DNA from: a virus | Length of the DNA: 64,000 nt | IMG/VR virus record: IMGVR_UViG_3300032462_000002 | Span: 1 to 64,000 of that record | Direction: 5' to 3' (one strand) | Shown here: in pieces, positions 7,293-15,747 of the stretch | How the letters are laid out: every line of letters begins with the position of its first letter | Position numbering within the stretch: the stretch's first letter is position 1 | Program-made: the position numbers and the translations under genes | The notes under the pieces: generated by a model | What the model was told of the DNA's origin: nothing | The model's database searches: none | Seen by the model: only the letters and a program-made list of their open reading frames with translations

Positions 7293-8342
7293 ATGAATGA
7301 AGTAACAACAGAAAATACAGATCGCTTTTATGTGCCAGAATCAATTGCTGATGAGTACAAAGAAAAAGCAACCATCGTGACAAATGCCAATCTCGATGAA
7401 AAAAAATACTATCCTATGTTGGAATATGCTCCAGAACCTCAACACATGATTGAATCTAAAACAAAACACTTGAGATTCACCGTTGGGAAAAAGTATCCAG
7501 TCATTGAAAAGAGACATGAATATACTGGTTGTAAAGCGAATTATGGATTCAAGACTTTGAACGACAAAGAAGAGAATGTTTGGGTTGATGAAAAATATTT
7601 CATTTTAGCAAATTCTCTAAGGTATGAAGAAGAAGTCGGCGGATTTACACCAAAGGGAGACAATCTGGTTTGGGATGCTGTCGCTGAAGATGGAATTGTT
7701 AATCTGTGTGATATTCGGAAAATGGCTTCTGAAAAGAACGTCAAACCACTCGAAGTAGGCAACGACGGACTGAAGTACATCGCCGAAAATATGAATCGCT
7801 TTTATGTACCAGAAATAATTGCTATGCCTGAAAAGCCAGAAATAGAACTGGTTTACAAGGGTGAGCCAATTGATGTTAAGATCAACTTAGACATCGACGG
7901 ACTGAAGGACAGCATCACCGAAAATATGACTCTTTCGGGAATCATCGGCGCTCGAAGCACAGGATTTAGTCACAATAATTTATGGACTTGCCGCAAAGAT
8001 AAAAAACCCGTAAAGCAAAGCACCTTCAACGAAGGCGTCGTAAAAGACGACGGGAACGAATTGATGAACAATGCCACAAAATGTATGGCAGCAATTGACA
8101 AGGTTTTTGGATACAACAAGATTGTAGACCCAGATGGAATTATCACAGCAATTGCTGTAAATGTTCCTCATCTATGTTTACAATGGGATAACGATGTTCT
8201 TTGTGTTAGCGGTGTGAAAACAAAGATTGCATACAAAGAAGTTCAAGCTGCGTACAGTGGATTGAAAGGTCTAGTTTCTGTCAAAATTGCAGAAAGGACC
8301 ATAGGAAAGCTGGTTGCAGGCCAGTTGAAGAAAGTATTCTAA
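7293..8342 (+). CDS. Chimeric hypothetical protein sharing a module with the protein at 1-801
   Basis: The protein has 349 residues. The N-terminus TENTDRFYVPESIA is repeated internally as AENMNRFYVPEIIA. Directly after the second copy comes a 24-residue block (MPEKPEIELVYKG...) nearly identical, also at DNA level, to the end of the protein at 1-801. The C-terminal part (VPHLCLQWDNDVLCVSGVKT) looks like a separate domain. The mosaic suggests module shuffling. It lies 23 bp after the actin-like gene with an AAGGATGAG leader. Function unknown. Confidence 0.7.
   Translation: MNEVTTENTDRFYVPESIADEYKEKATIVTNANLDEKKYYPMLEYAPEPQHMIESKTKHLRFTVGKKYPVIEKRHEYTGCKANYGFKTLNDKEENVWVDEKYFILANSLRYEEEVGGFTPKGDNLVWDAVAEDGIVNLCDIRKMASEKNVKPLEVGNDGLKYIAENMNRFYVPEIIAMPEKPEIELVYKGEPIDVKINLDIDGLKDSITENMTLSGIIGARSTGFSHNNLWTCRKDKKPVKQSTFNEGVVKDDGNELMNNATKCMAAIDKVFGYNKIVDPDGIITAIAVNVPHLCLQWDNDVLCVSGVKTKIAYKEVQAAYSGLKGLVSVKIAERTIGKLVAGQLKKVF
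7824..7895 (+). repeat. 72-bp dispersed repeat, copy 2 (copy 1 at 664-735)
   Basis: The segment begins ATGCCTGAAAAGCCAGAAAT and matches 664-735 at 71 of 72 positions; the only difference is C/A in the GCG/GAG codon. Both copies are in frame and encode the same 24-residue block. Sequence on either side is unrelated, so this is a local transfer rather than a whole-gene duplication. Confidence 0.95.
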
Positions 8343-8358
8343 GAATAAGAGAACACAT

Positions 8359-8398
8359 CCCGCACTCAATTTGGGTGCGGGATTTGGGTGCGGGATTT
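8359..8398 (+). terminator. Terminator-like hairpin with duplicated 3' arm
   Basis: CCCGCAC at 8359 can pair with GTGCGGG at 8375 or with a second copy at 8388. The 13-base unit GGGTGCGGGATTT occurs twice in tandem (8373-8385 and 8386-8398). The T tract is short (ATTT), so termination may be weak. Confidence 0.6.
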
Positions 8399-8418
8399 AT
8401 AGAAAAGAAAGGCTAGAA

Positions 8419-8877
8419 ATGAAAAAGAACCAGAAGAGTGTTAGCGACCTTGGGGCCGCAGCATATTTGTTAATGCACGAAATTAAGGTCATTGGTCGTC
8501 GAGGCAAGGATATTTACTTCTTGCTTACAGAGGATCATACGTCTGAGAAGTTTGACCAGTTAACCCTTGATTATTTGTCAAGTGAATTTCACCGATTTGA
8601 TGCTTGCATCATGTCGCTGAAAAAGATCGGCGAATACAACTTTGAAACGAGGAATCATCGCTTCGTTACTGATTTGGGCGCTGCTGCTTATATTCTCATG
8701 CACAAATACAAGGTTGTAGGTAAAAAGGGCAAAGCAATCTACTTTGAATTAGACGATGAGATTTCGGACAAATTTGATGAAGTTGCTCTGGACTACATCT
8801 CCAGCGATTATCACCGATTCGATTCTTGCCTAATGTCCCTGAAAAAGATTGGGGAATACGTTAGCGATCATAACTAA
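8419..8877 (+). CDS. Internally duplicated small-domain protein (DUF5659-like)
   Basis: The protein has about 152 residues made of two similar halves. Each has SDLGAAAYLLMH-like or TDLGAAAYILMH-like starts, KVIGRRGKDIYF or KVVGKKGKAIYF, SSxFHRFD or SSDYHRFD, and a closing MSLKKIGEY. The ATG at 8419 has an AAAGG leader; the longer in-frame start at 8371 lies in the terminator hairpin and is rejected. The pattern recalls the small DUF5659 family of phage proteins. Function unknown. Confidence 0.75.
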   Translation: MKKNQKSVSDLGAAAYLLMHEIKVIGRRGKDIYFLLTEDHTSEKFDQLTLDYLSSEFHRFDACIMSLKKIGEYNFETRNHRFVTDLGAAAYILMHKYKVVGKKGKAIYFELDDEISDKFDEVALDYISSDYHRFDSCLMSLKKIGEYVSDHN

Positions 8878-8911
8878 TCTCAGCAGAGATATATAAGGGC
8901 AAGGAGAAATC

Positions 8912-10825
8912 ATGCTGGGATTCAAAGAATATCGTAATAGGTTTACAGAAGCCACACCTGATGAGGGAGCGGTGCAGCCTGAAGACGTGCTAAAACACGA
9001 AAAGGCAGCAAGCATCCAAAATCAAGTCAATCAAATTGTTGACACTTGGGTTGCGGACTTGAAACGAACTCTCATAAACCCAATGACGCCTCTTGCAGAT
9101 CGTCGGGGTCTATGGGACCGTTTCAAGAATACCATGTCTAATGTGTGGCACGGACGTTACAACCAAACCAATCCGTATTTCTGGAAAAATAAACTTGGCG
9201 ATGACTTGGGAGCTACCCAGGAATCTTTCAATCCCAATAACCTTTCTTTGTCCGATTACAAATCTCTTCGAGACATCTGCGAATCCCTTGAAGAACAACT
9301 CAACGAAGATGTACCAGAGGGCGCTGAAAACCTTCGTTTGGTTCGTATGATTGATACGAAGGCAATGGAACTCAAGCAGAAACTCATGTCTATTGTCGGC
9401 GATGCTGGAGACTCTTCTAATGCCTCTGTGTTAACACCAGATGAGCCTTCAACATCGCCTTCAACATCGCCTTCAGCAGCCAATCCCGAAGATGGGGAAG
9501 TAGATTCCAAAGTCCCAGGTGGATTTTTGAGTTTAGTCAAAGTTGTAGAACAATGGGCAAAGTCCAAAAAAATGGATATGAAAGAAGCTCAAGATTTGAT
9601 CGACAGACTAACCAGCAAAAGAGATTCAATCAGACAAAAAGCCGCCGACGATTTCACAAAATACAACAATCAGTTCAATGGTGAATCAGACAAATCGACT
9701 CTTGGAACATCTGCATCACCGGATGCCACTGCATCCTCAGATGCTCCTGAATCTGACAAGGGAGCTTTGTTTACGCCGCCTTCTACTGGCAAACGATGGG
9801 AAGAACTCAATCCTGATGAGAAGTCCAAATGGGACATCTATGGCGGCGGTGCATCACATGGTTCTGGAACCAAAGTTGATGGTTGTTTGAATGACCACGG
9901 AATCTTTAAGATGCCTTGGATCATGAGAATTGGTGATCCACGCCGACAAATATTGGCGGATCAAAAAGAAGGCAAATTGCCAGATAGCAAAAAGTGCGGA
10001 AACAAGAAAGTTGGATCGCATTGGTTTGACTTCCTGCATCGTTTAGGACGTTGGGAATTGGATAGCGATCCCATCAAAGACGCAATGGGACTACAATCCA
10101 GAGTAGAAAAAGCAAAAGCAACAACAGAAGAAGCTCGTAGGAAGATGCCTCGCTCGACGGCACCTTCAGACGTTGATGCTGCTCGTGATGCGGCAATGGG
10201 AAGCGATCCAGCGGCTCCAGCGGCTCCAGCGGCTCCAGAAGCGGCTCCAGCGGCTCCAGCGGCTCCAGCGGCTCCAGAATCAATACCAACACCTACTCCA
10301 TCAATGAAAGATCGTGTTGGAAGTATTGGCGACGAAGTGCCAGAAGTAAAAAACAAGTTCACTGGAACTGGTTTAAGCGAACCAATGCACACTGGCGGTA
10401 GTGATGAACCAGAAAACACTCCACCTGATCTAAAGAGTAGAGTTGCTGGCATAGATGGCGCTGACGCTATTCCTAATCCAACTCCAAAAGAAGAACCAAA
10501 AGAAAAGCCTGTCAGACAAATGAAAAAAGAAATGGCGGCTCGCATTGAAGCATTGTCAGACGAAGACACAAAAGAACAATTGCTCAGAACATTGAAGAAA
10601 ATGAAAGATCGAACAGACCTTGCCCAACTTGAAAAAGAGTTGGGAATTCATGAATTAGCAAACATGGAAATAGAATGGACGGCAACAGATATGAAGAATT
10701 TCTACAAGCAACGTCTTCACGAAAGAAAAGGTGTGCCGCAACCTTTAGTGAACAACAAGAAGATTGAAATGCTTTCTTTCTCAGAAAGAACAAAGTATTT
10801 CAAAGAACAACTTCAAAAAAGGTAA
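8912..10825 (+). CDS. Large Pro/Ala-rich protein, possible virion component
   Basis: The protein has 637 residues with AAGGAG 6 bp before the ATG. The N-terminus MLGFKEYRNRFTEATPDE resembles the capsid-targeting leaders seen on several other proteins here. The middle has low-complexity linkers (repeated APAAP, STSPS), a GWE/WD-rich segment around 295-400 (GKRWEELNPDEKSKWDIYGG) and a charged helical C-terminus. The composition parallels the protein at 62179-63672. The best guess is an internal or structural head protein, but no known family was recognised. Confidence 0.7.
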   Translation: MLGFKEYRNRFTEATPDEGAVQPEDVLKHEKAASIQNQVNQIVDTWVADLKRTLINPMTPLADRRGLWDRFKNTMSNVWHGRYNQTNPYFWKNKLGDDLGATQESFNPNNLSLSDYKSLRDICESLEEQLNEDVPEGAENLRLVRMIDTKAMELKQKLMSIVGDAGDSSNASVLTPDEPSTSPSTSPSAANPEDGEVDSKVPGGFLSLVKVVEQWAKSKKMDMKEAQDLIDRLTSKRDSIRQKAADDFTKYNNQFNGESDKSTLGTSASPDATASSDAPESDKGALFTPPSTGKRWEELNPDEKSKWDIYGGGASHGSGTKVDGCLNDHGIFKMPWIMRIGDPRRQILADQKEGKLPDSKKCGNKKVGSHWFDFLHRLGRWELDSDPIKDAMGLQSRVEKAKATTEEARRKMPRSTAPSDVDAARDAAMGSDPAAPAAPAAPEAAPAAPAAPAAPESIPTPTPSMKDRVGSIGDEVPEVKNKFTGTGLSEPMHTGGSDEPENTPPDLKSRVAGIDGADAIPNPTPKEEPKEKPVRQMKKEMAARIEALSDEDTKEQLLRTLKKMKDRTDLAQLEKELGIHELANMEIEWTATDMKNFYKQRLHERKGVPQPLVNNKKIEMLSFSERTKYFKEQLQKR

Positions 10826-10869
10826 TATGAAGTTATATTGGCAGCTTCAATTTGAAGACTAAAAAATAA

Positions 10870-11802
10870 TCAATTGCCGTGTCTAGTCTGAACCCAGCGA
10901 ACAGTACCACTTTCAGATCGCATAATGACGCTATGTGTTGTTGGTCCACGAGAGTTAACAGAAACTCCCTTCAATAGACTACCATCGGTAATGCCAGTGG
11001 CAGCGAAACAACAATGACTCCTCACCAAGTCATCGTGCGAGAAGGTATCGCCTTTTAGTCCCACATCTTTATCCCAAACTTGAGCCAAGAAGAAGCCTCG
11101 CAAACACTTTACGGCTGCTGCCGTTATCACAGCTTCAGGTGCGCCACCTACGCCATATTGCATATCAATATTTCCATCAGCAGCAGAAATCGCACCAGAG
11201 ATGTCGCAGTCTTGTATCAACTTAATTCTGACTCCCAATTCTCTCATCTGGGCAATGTATTCTTCGTGACGAGGGCGATTGAGAATACAAACCATCAATT
11301 TGTCCACAGGTTTATTTAAGACTTCAGCAACTTGCTTGCACAATTCAGACAATGGGGTGCTGAGATAAAGATTTGTTCTACGAGCCACATCCCCACTGAC
11401 TGCGAGCTTTAGCATGTAATGCTCATCTGTATCAAACATGGTTCCTTTGTCGGCCATAGCAATAACGCTCATGGCTTCTGGCCCTGATGTCACAGTAGGG
11501 GTTGTTCCATCAATAGGATCGAGAGCAATGTCTACTTCTTTTGTGAATAAAGTACGAAGAACAGTTCCACCAAGATGAAGCCAACCACATCCAACACGGT
11601 CGCCCTTAAACAACCCATAACTTTCATCTTTTTTGCCTTCACCAATCTGGACTGTTCCTGCAACGTCCATGCGGTCAAGTCTGTCACGCATTGCGTTGGT
11701 AGCAGCCAAATCAGCTTCGAGTTTCTTGCCACTGCCTACCCAGGCTGCGGCAGCAATTGCCGCAGCTTCAGTTACACGAATCAAGTCCATATTATTGCGC
11801 AT
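10870..11802 (-). CDS. glpX: Class II fructose-1,6-bisphosphatase, GlpX type
   Basis: The protein has 310 residues, the usual size for GlpX enzymes, which remove the 1-phosphate from fructose-1,6-bisphosphate (and in some bacteria sedoheptulose-1,7-bisphosphate). Motifs in order: VQIGEGKKDES (metal/substrate Glu-Glu region), ALDPIDGTTPT (catalytic metal-binding motif, usually DPLEGT), GPEAMSVIAMADKG, IKLIQDCDISGAI, GGAPEAVITAAAVKCLRG, FAATGITDGSLLKGV and SVIMRSESGTVR. All key blocks are present, so it looks intact. It overlaps the upstream gene by 1 bp. In a phage this is an auxiliary metabolic gene that could push carbon toward gluconeogenesis or pentose phosphates. Confidence 0.92.
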   Translation of the reverse strand: MRNNMDLIRVTEAAAIAAAAWVGSGKKLEADLAATNAMRDRLDRMDVAGTVQIGEGKKDESYGLFKGDRVGCGWLHLGGTVLRTLFTKEVDIALDPIDGTTPTVTSGPEAMSVIAMADKGTMFDTDEHYMLKLAVSGDVARRTNLYLSTPLSELCKQVAEVLNKPVDKLMVCILNRPRHEEYIAQMRELGVRIKLIQDCDISGAISAADGNIDMQYGVGGAPEAVITAAAVKCLRGFFLAQVWDKDVGLKGDTFSHDDLVRSHCCFAATGITDGSLLKGVSVNSRGPTTHSVIMRSESGTVRWVQTRHGN

Positions 11803-12215
11803 TATTGTTTCCTTAACATTTTCCCTTGGGCTTCTTTAGCTTGTCTTGCTAGGTTCGCCATTAAGTCATGATCTACAAAAGGAGAAGCATTAGGGTCAAC
11901 AGGAAGGATTGTCTGTTGACGCTCGACAGGAGCTTTTTTGATCTCTTGCATAATTTCTTCATATTTAGGATCGTCTTGGAGAATCACTTGTTCTTCAAGA
12001 ATCCCTATGATGTGCTGCCAAGTGTAGTAGTTGCGACATCCTGTCATATGATGCTTGGCGAAAATGCCATCTTCATCTACAGATTCGATTATTGCCGTAA
12101 AAAAGTCAGAGAATTGCTGATCCTGGAAGTTGGTCTTGGCCACAGTAGAAGTAAGTATGGTGCATACTTTGCCCACGAAGGCTTCCTGGAGTTTTTTAAC
12201 TGTAAGTGCTTTCAT
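11802..12215 (-). CDS. Hypothetical protein in the primase-FBPase operon
   Basis: The protein has 137 residues. The N-terminal half is compact (VKKLQEAFVGKVCTILTSTV then FSDFFTAIIESVDEDGIFAK) and the rest is charged helix, including NLARQAKEAQGKMLRKQ. The stop overlaps the GlpX start by 1 bp and its start is 4 bp after the primase stop, so the three genes form one minus-strand operon. No family recognised. Confidence 0.7.
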   Translation of the reverse strand: MKALTVKKLQEAFVGKVCTILTSTVAKTNFQDQQFSDFFTAIIESVDEDGIFAKHHMTGCRNYYTWQHIIGILEEQVILQDDPKYEEIMQEIKKAPVERQQTILPVDPNASPFVDHDLMANLARQAKEAQGKMLRKQ

Positions 12216-12218
12216 GTT

Positions 12219-13268
12219 TTAACCGAGTAAATCCTTGACATAACTTGCATGAGTTCCGTGTGGCCAAGAATAGTCAAGTGGCCGTTGATTTTTTTGGATA
12301 TAATGATGCAAAACTGCTGGTCCTAATTTAATTAACATTTCATTCCAATCATTATATCCTGGTGGTGGGATTACGAATTTTAGTTTTTCATTTCCCTTGA
12401 CGGTTTCCACGGAAGAAATCATCGAAGTCATTTTCGTGGTGCCTTGTTTGCCAGCTTTGTCTCTATCCAGACACAAAACAATTTTGTAGTCTGTGAGCAT
12501 TAGAGCTTGTTTCTCGCTCATGTTCTTGCCGCCGCAAGCAGCAGCGTTCAAGTCGCAGAGTTTCAAGCTGATAGCGTTGAACTCTCCTTCGCACAGATAG
12601 ATGGTTTCGTCGGCACGGGGCCAATTCCCCGCCATAAATACGACATCTTCTTTGCCAACCCCAAGTTCCTTGGGTGGACCGAGATATTTGCACTTAGATT
12701 TACCGATATGCCGACCATTCCAATATACGAGTTTTTTGTTTCGGTCGTAATATGGAATGATGATTCTGGCTTTGTATCTGTCTTCAGTGCAGATATACAA
12801 ACCATCAATCGGAAGTTGGCGATTGACAAGATACTCTTCGGCCTTCTTTCGCCACCAATTATTGGTGCCAAGAGCCAAAATCAATTCACAACCTAAAGGC
12901 AATTCCAGATCAGGTTTGGGGACTATTGGTTCCTGTTCAACAGAATCACCAAACATCTCCTCAAATTGTCTTTCCAAGTCCCGAATGCTGGTGCGGCCAT
13001 CGAGCGTCGTCAGAGCGTCTTCTCGGTCGCAACTGTCAACGATTTGGACCAGCTTAACCAAGCTGCCTTTCTGGTCGGTCTTGAAGCAGTGGTATACGCC
13101 ACCCTTTCTTTTCTTTTTGCCACCCGTGGGCGAACACCAAAGGTGATAATCGTCGTCGCCTTTGTCGAATATACTGTTGATGCGTACTTCTTTACCTTTG
13201 ACGAGAATATTGTCCTCGCCAAAGCGGGCCTTTGCCCATTTCACAAATTTATTGAAGTCAACAGCCAT
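12219..13268 (-). CDS. DNA primase, DnaG/TOPRIM type
   Basis: The protein has 349 residues. The N-terminus has HLWCSPTGGKKKRKGGVYHC then FKTDQKGSLVKLV, which fits a reduced zinc-binding domain. A central segment YKARIIIPYYDRNKKLVYWN is the typical primase core opening. The TOPRIM fold follows, with catalytic Glu in TIYLCEGEFNAISL (about residues 221-234) and DxD in KIVLCLDRDKAGKQG. It would make RNA primers at the phage fork, where a separate helicase is expected elsewhere. The size is close to T4 gp61. Confidence 0.88.
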   Translation of the reverse strand: MAVDFNKFVKWAKARFGEDNILVKGKEVRINSIFDKGDDDYHLWCSPTGGKKKRKGGVYHCFKTDQKGSLVKLVQIVDSCDREDALTTLDGRTSIRDLERQFEEMFGDSVEQEPIVPKPDLELPLGCELILALGTNNWWRKKAEEYLVNRQLPIDGLYICTEDRYKARIIIPYYDRNKKLVYWNGRHIGKSKCKYLGPPKELGVGKEDVVFMAGNWPRADETIYLCEGEFNAISLKLCDLNAAACGGKNMSEKQALMLTDYKIVLCLDRDKAGKQGTTKMTSMISSVETVKGNEKLKFVIPPPGYNDWNEMLIKLGPAVLHHYIQKNQRPLDYSWPHGTHASYVKDLLG

Positions 13269-13336
13269 ATTTCCCTCTAGTTCGACCGATCCATATACTT
13301 TACAATATACTCATCCTTACCTTTGGTGGAATCATT

Positions 13337-14119
13337 ATGAGCCAAGAACATTTGATTTGTGAACATATTTCTGTATCGAGAAAGCAGACCTGGAATGAGT
13401 GTCAGGCAAAATACAAATTCCGGTATCATCTCAAGGTTCCGGTTGAGGGACCAGTGCAGCCGTATTTTGTTTACGGCAAGCTAGTTCATAAGATAGCCGA
13501 AGTGTACGTCCAAGAACAAGGCCAACGTGCAATCGAAGATATTGCTCACGACTGTCTTCACGGGATTATCGAAGTCGAGAAGGGGCAAGGCCCACCAGTT
13601 CTGGAAGCGAGCTACAAAAAGAAATTACCAGAACACGTTCGGAATCTCAAACAATTAAGCGACCGTATTGGATTTGACGGACATCTGGAGTGGCAGTTCC
13701 ATTATGACCTTCAGCCGCCCGATCAACATTTCATCACGGGATTTATCGACAGACTGATTATCCGTGGCGACAAATATTTCATTTTGGATTACAAAACAAC
13801 GAAGAAAGGATTCTACCGAAAGAATACCAATACGATCCGCAACGATATTCAACTTCGCTGTTACGCACGGGTCGTACAAAAAGAATTCGGAGCCAAGGCT
13901 GAGAATATTCGGGCTGCGTTATATTACGTTGATGGCAATGGCGGAGATTTAATCGCCACCAAGTTCAGCCAGGAATCACTTGACGCAGCAGAAACAGAGA
14001 TGCACGACGCATTTAATGAAATCGTCGGCACTCATCCTGATGATGTGTATGGTCGTGTAGGCGACCAGTGCCGACGATGTGATTATCGAAAGATTTGTCC
14101 GTTCTATTCACTCACTTAA
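13337..14119 (+). CDS. RecB/Cas4-like PD-(D/E)XK nuclease with Fe-S cluster cysteines
   Basis: The protein has 260 residues. Active-site residues are visible as FIDRL (D138) and ILDYKTTK (D151, K153), the D...D-x-K signature of the PDDEXK_1 family. Four cysteines are placed as in AddB/Cas4 proteins: C22 at the N-terminus and C245, C248 and C254 at the C-terminus, consistent with a 4Fe-4S cluster. It probably acts as a DNA exonuclease or end-processing enzyme in phage recombination. It is divergent from the primase operon. Confidence 0.87.
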   Translation: MSQEHLICEHISVSRKQTWNECQAKYKFRYHLKVPVEGPVQPYFVYGKLVHKIAEVYVQEQGQRAIEDIAHDCLHGIIEVEKGQGPPVLEASYKKKLPEHVRNLKQLSDRIGFDGHLEWQFHYDLQPPDQHFITGFIDRLIIRGDKYFILDYKTTKKGFYRKNTNTIRNDIQLRCYARVVQKEFGAKAENIRAALYYVDGNGGDLIATKFSQESLDAAETEMHDAFNEIVGTHPDDVYGRVGDQCRRCDYRKICPFYSLT

Positions 14120-14761
14120 ATGAATGATTAAATCATTCAGATATTTGAAAAATCGAACATCAGTTTTACTACTGTAAACGACTTTCTTCAAGTATCCCGA
14201 TCCGTAAGGTGGCTCATCATTTTCTGGCATATTTTGTAAAATTATACACATGGGTGCATTTACACTCATGCTAATATGTCCTATACCACTGGCGCAACCA
14301 ACAAATAATTTACAAGTGGATAACACTTCAATGATGTGAGACAACGGCTTGTGATTCCCCAAATTAACTGGAATGAGTCCAATAGAATGAATGTACGAAA
14401 TGAATTCATTAACTTCATTCATTGAGGGATTCTTGTGCCAGAAAGATGACCGTCCATCAAATTGATATGCAACGATTTTACTATCTGTATCTCTCCATAC
14501 GCTTTTTGTAGGAAGGTACTTTGTCAAAAAAGCCTTGCGATAATCACAAGGAATGATTTTCCTTGTTTTATCAAACTCAAGGCATCCTGTTGTGTTAAAA
14601 AAAGAAACCAATTCTTGAAGATGGCGTTCATCAAAATCACAATTTACAAAAATTGGTCTATTCTTTTCTTCAGATTCTCTGAGCAAACAAGAGATAGCGG
14701 CCCATCTATCTCCTAATCCAAATTGGATATAACGAGCAGGAATTTTATCTATTTTTAGCAT
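14108..14761 (-). CDS. GT9-like glycosyltransferase
   Basis: The protein has about 217 residues from the ATG at 14761. It opens with ARYIQFGLGDRWAAISCLLR, like the Gly-rich N-terminal loop of GT-B enzymes. Later it has LIPVNLGNHKPLSHIIEVL then STCKLFVGCASGIGHISMSV, a GT9-type nucleotide-sugar block. It is shorter than usual heptosyltransferases, so it may be a minimal version. The 3' end overlaps the convergent nuclease gene by 12 bp, and the start lies 11 bp after the secreted protease. Confidence 0.7.
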   Translation of the reverse strand: MLKIDKIPARYIQFGLGDRWAAISCLLRESEEKNRPIFVNCDFDERHLQELVSFFNTTGCLEFDKTRKIIPCDYRKAFLTKYLPTKSVWRDTDSKIVAYQFDGRSSFWHKNPSMNEVNEFISYIHSIGLIPVNLGNHKPLSHIIEVLSTCKLFVGCASGIGHISMSVNAPMCIILQNMPENDEPPYGSGYLKKVVYSSKTDVRFFKYLNDLIIHLSE

Positions 14762-14771
14762 CACGCCTCGT

Positions 14772-15671
14772 TTAACGACCACCCGGAAGCAGGACATATT
14801 CCGGTGTGTATGTGCCTTGAGGACCACTGCGATCTTTAACCGGAATCTGACGTGCTGCGGCACCACCCGGCTTCTGGCTTAACAAGAACTCATATCCACC
14901 TTGTTGATTCCAATATTTGTGGATAGCAGATAAAGGAGTAAAATATCCTTTACCGCTTCCGTCACGATATTGAGTTCCCCAACAAGTTGCGATATAATAA
15001 CCATCATCATCCATCAGCCCACCGCCAGAACGTCCTGGGCGTGGGCTGTTTTGGTTTGTGATTAAATCACCACCGCCAAGCCCAAGCATTTCAATGTCGT
15101 AGTGCGCAACCTCATTGGCACCATCACACCCCAAAGAGTGGGCGTGACGACCAGCTTTATACTCATAATTCACAGGAGCAATAGGGAAATAGTCAGGTTG
15201 CCAATCTGGGGTAAAAATCACAAGTGATGTATCCTGACCCTGGATGTAACTATAGAATACTACATTGGCATTGTAACTCTTGGGAGCATCCAACTTCTTG
15301 TCGTTATGATACCAAGCGATGACTTTGCAGGTCATATTTCTACGCTTGCCTTCTTCTGCGGACATGGTTCCTTGATTCCACATATGTCCACAGGATGCGA
15401 CGTAAGCAAGATTTTTAGCTGCATCGTAATAAACGATAGTTCCAGAACCAGAACCGCCACCAACACTGATCTTAACAGATACAGCGAGAAACTTACGGAA
15501 CTCTGGACCACGTTGTTCGTTGGGAGCCATGCCCGCAAAACCAGCCGGGCGACGCTCCATAATCGGCATATTGTCTAGCGCATCGTATGTGTACGCAGAA
15601 GGGGACTCAGCGGTGGCAACAGAAGCCAGAAAGCTGACCAAAAAGACAAAAACATAAGATAATTTGAACAT
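14772..15671 (-). CDS. Secreted trypsin-like serine protease
   Basis: The protein has 299 residues with a signal peptide (FKLSYVFVFLVSFLASVATA, likely cut near residue 21-22). The catalytic triad can be placed: H96 in YVASCGHMW, D147 in GQDTSLVIF and S215 in GRSGGGLMDDDG. This fits the S1/trypsin-like fold used by bacterial exported proteases. The C-terminal 21 residues carry DRSGPQGTYTPEYVLLPGG, a tail also found on the secreted protein at 28803-29525. Its role could be processing of host envelope or virion proteins after export. Confidence 0.85.
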   Translation of the reverse strand: MFKLSYVFVFLVSFLASVATAESPSAYTYDALDNMPIMERRPAGFAGMAPNEQRGPEFRKFLAVSVKISVGGGSGSGTIVYYDAAKNLAYVASCGHMWNQGTMSAEEGKRRNMTCKVIAWYHNDKKLDAPKSYNANVVFYSYIQGQDTSLVIFTPDWQPDYFPIAPVNYEYKAGRHAHSLGCDGANEVAHYDIEMLGLGGGDLITNQNSPRPGRSGGGLMDDDGYYIATCWGTQYRDGSGKGYFTPLSAIHKYWNQQGGYEFLLSQKPGGAAARQIPVKDRSGPQGTYTPEYVLLPGGR

Positions 15672-15679
15672 CGCTACTC

Positions 15680-15715
15680 CTTAGCATGAAGACGACTCTT
15701 AGCATGAAGACGACT
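15680..15715 (-). repeat. 18-bp tandem duplication in a leader
   Basis: CTTAGCATGAAGACGACT occurs twice head to tail just upstream of the secreted protease start at 15671. The ribosome-binding sequence AAGGAG (minus strand) spans the first copy edge, so the duplication may change leader length or spacing. Confidence 0.9.
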
Positions 15716-15747
15716 CCTACCATCTATATATTCGTGAGGACCAAAGA

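Noticed and set aside
9961-10569. Minus-strand 202-residue Gly/Ala-rich frame
   Set aside because: It mirrors the Pro/Ala-rich repeat of the plus-strand gene, so low complexity explains it.
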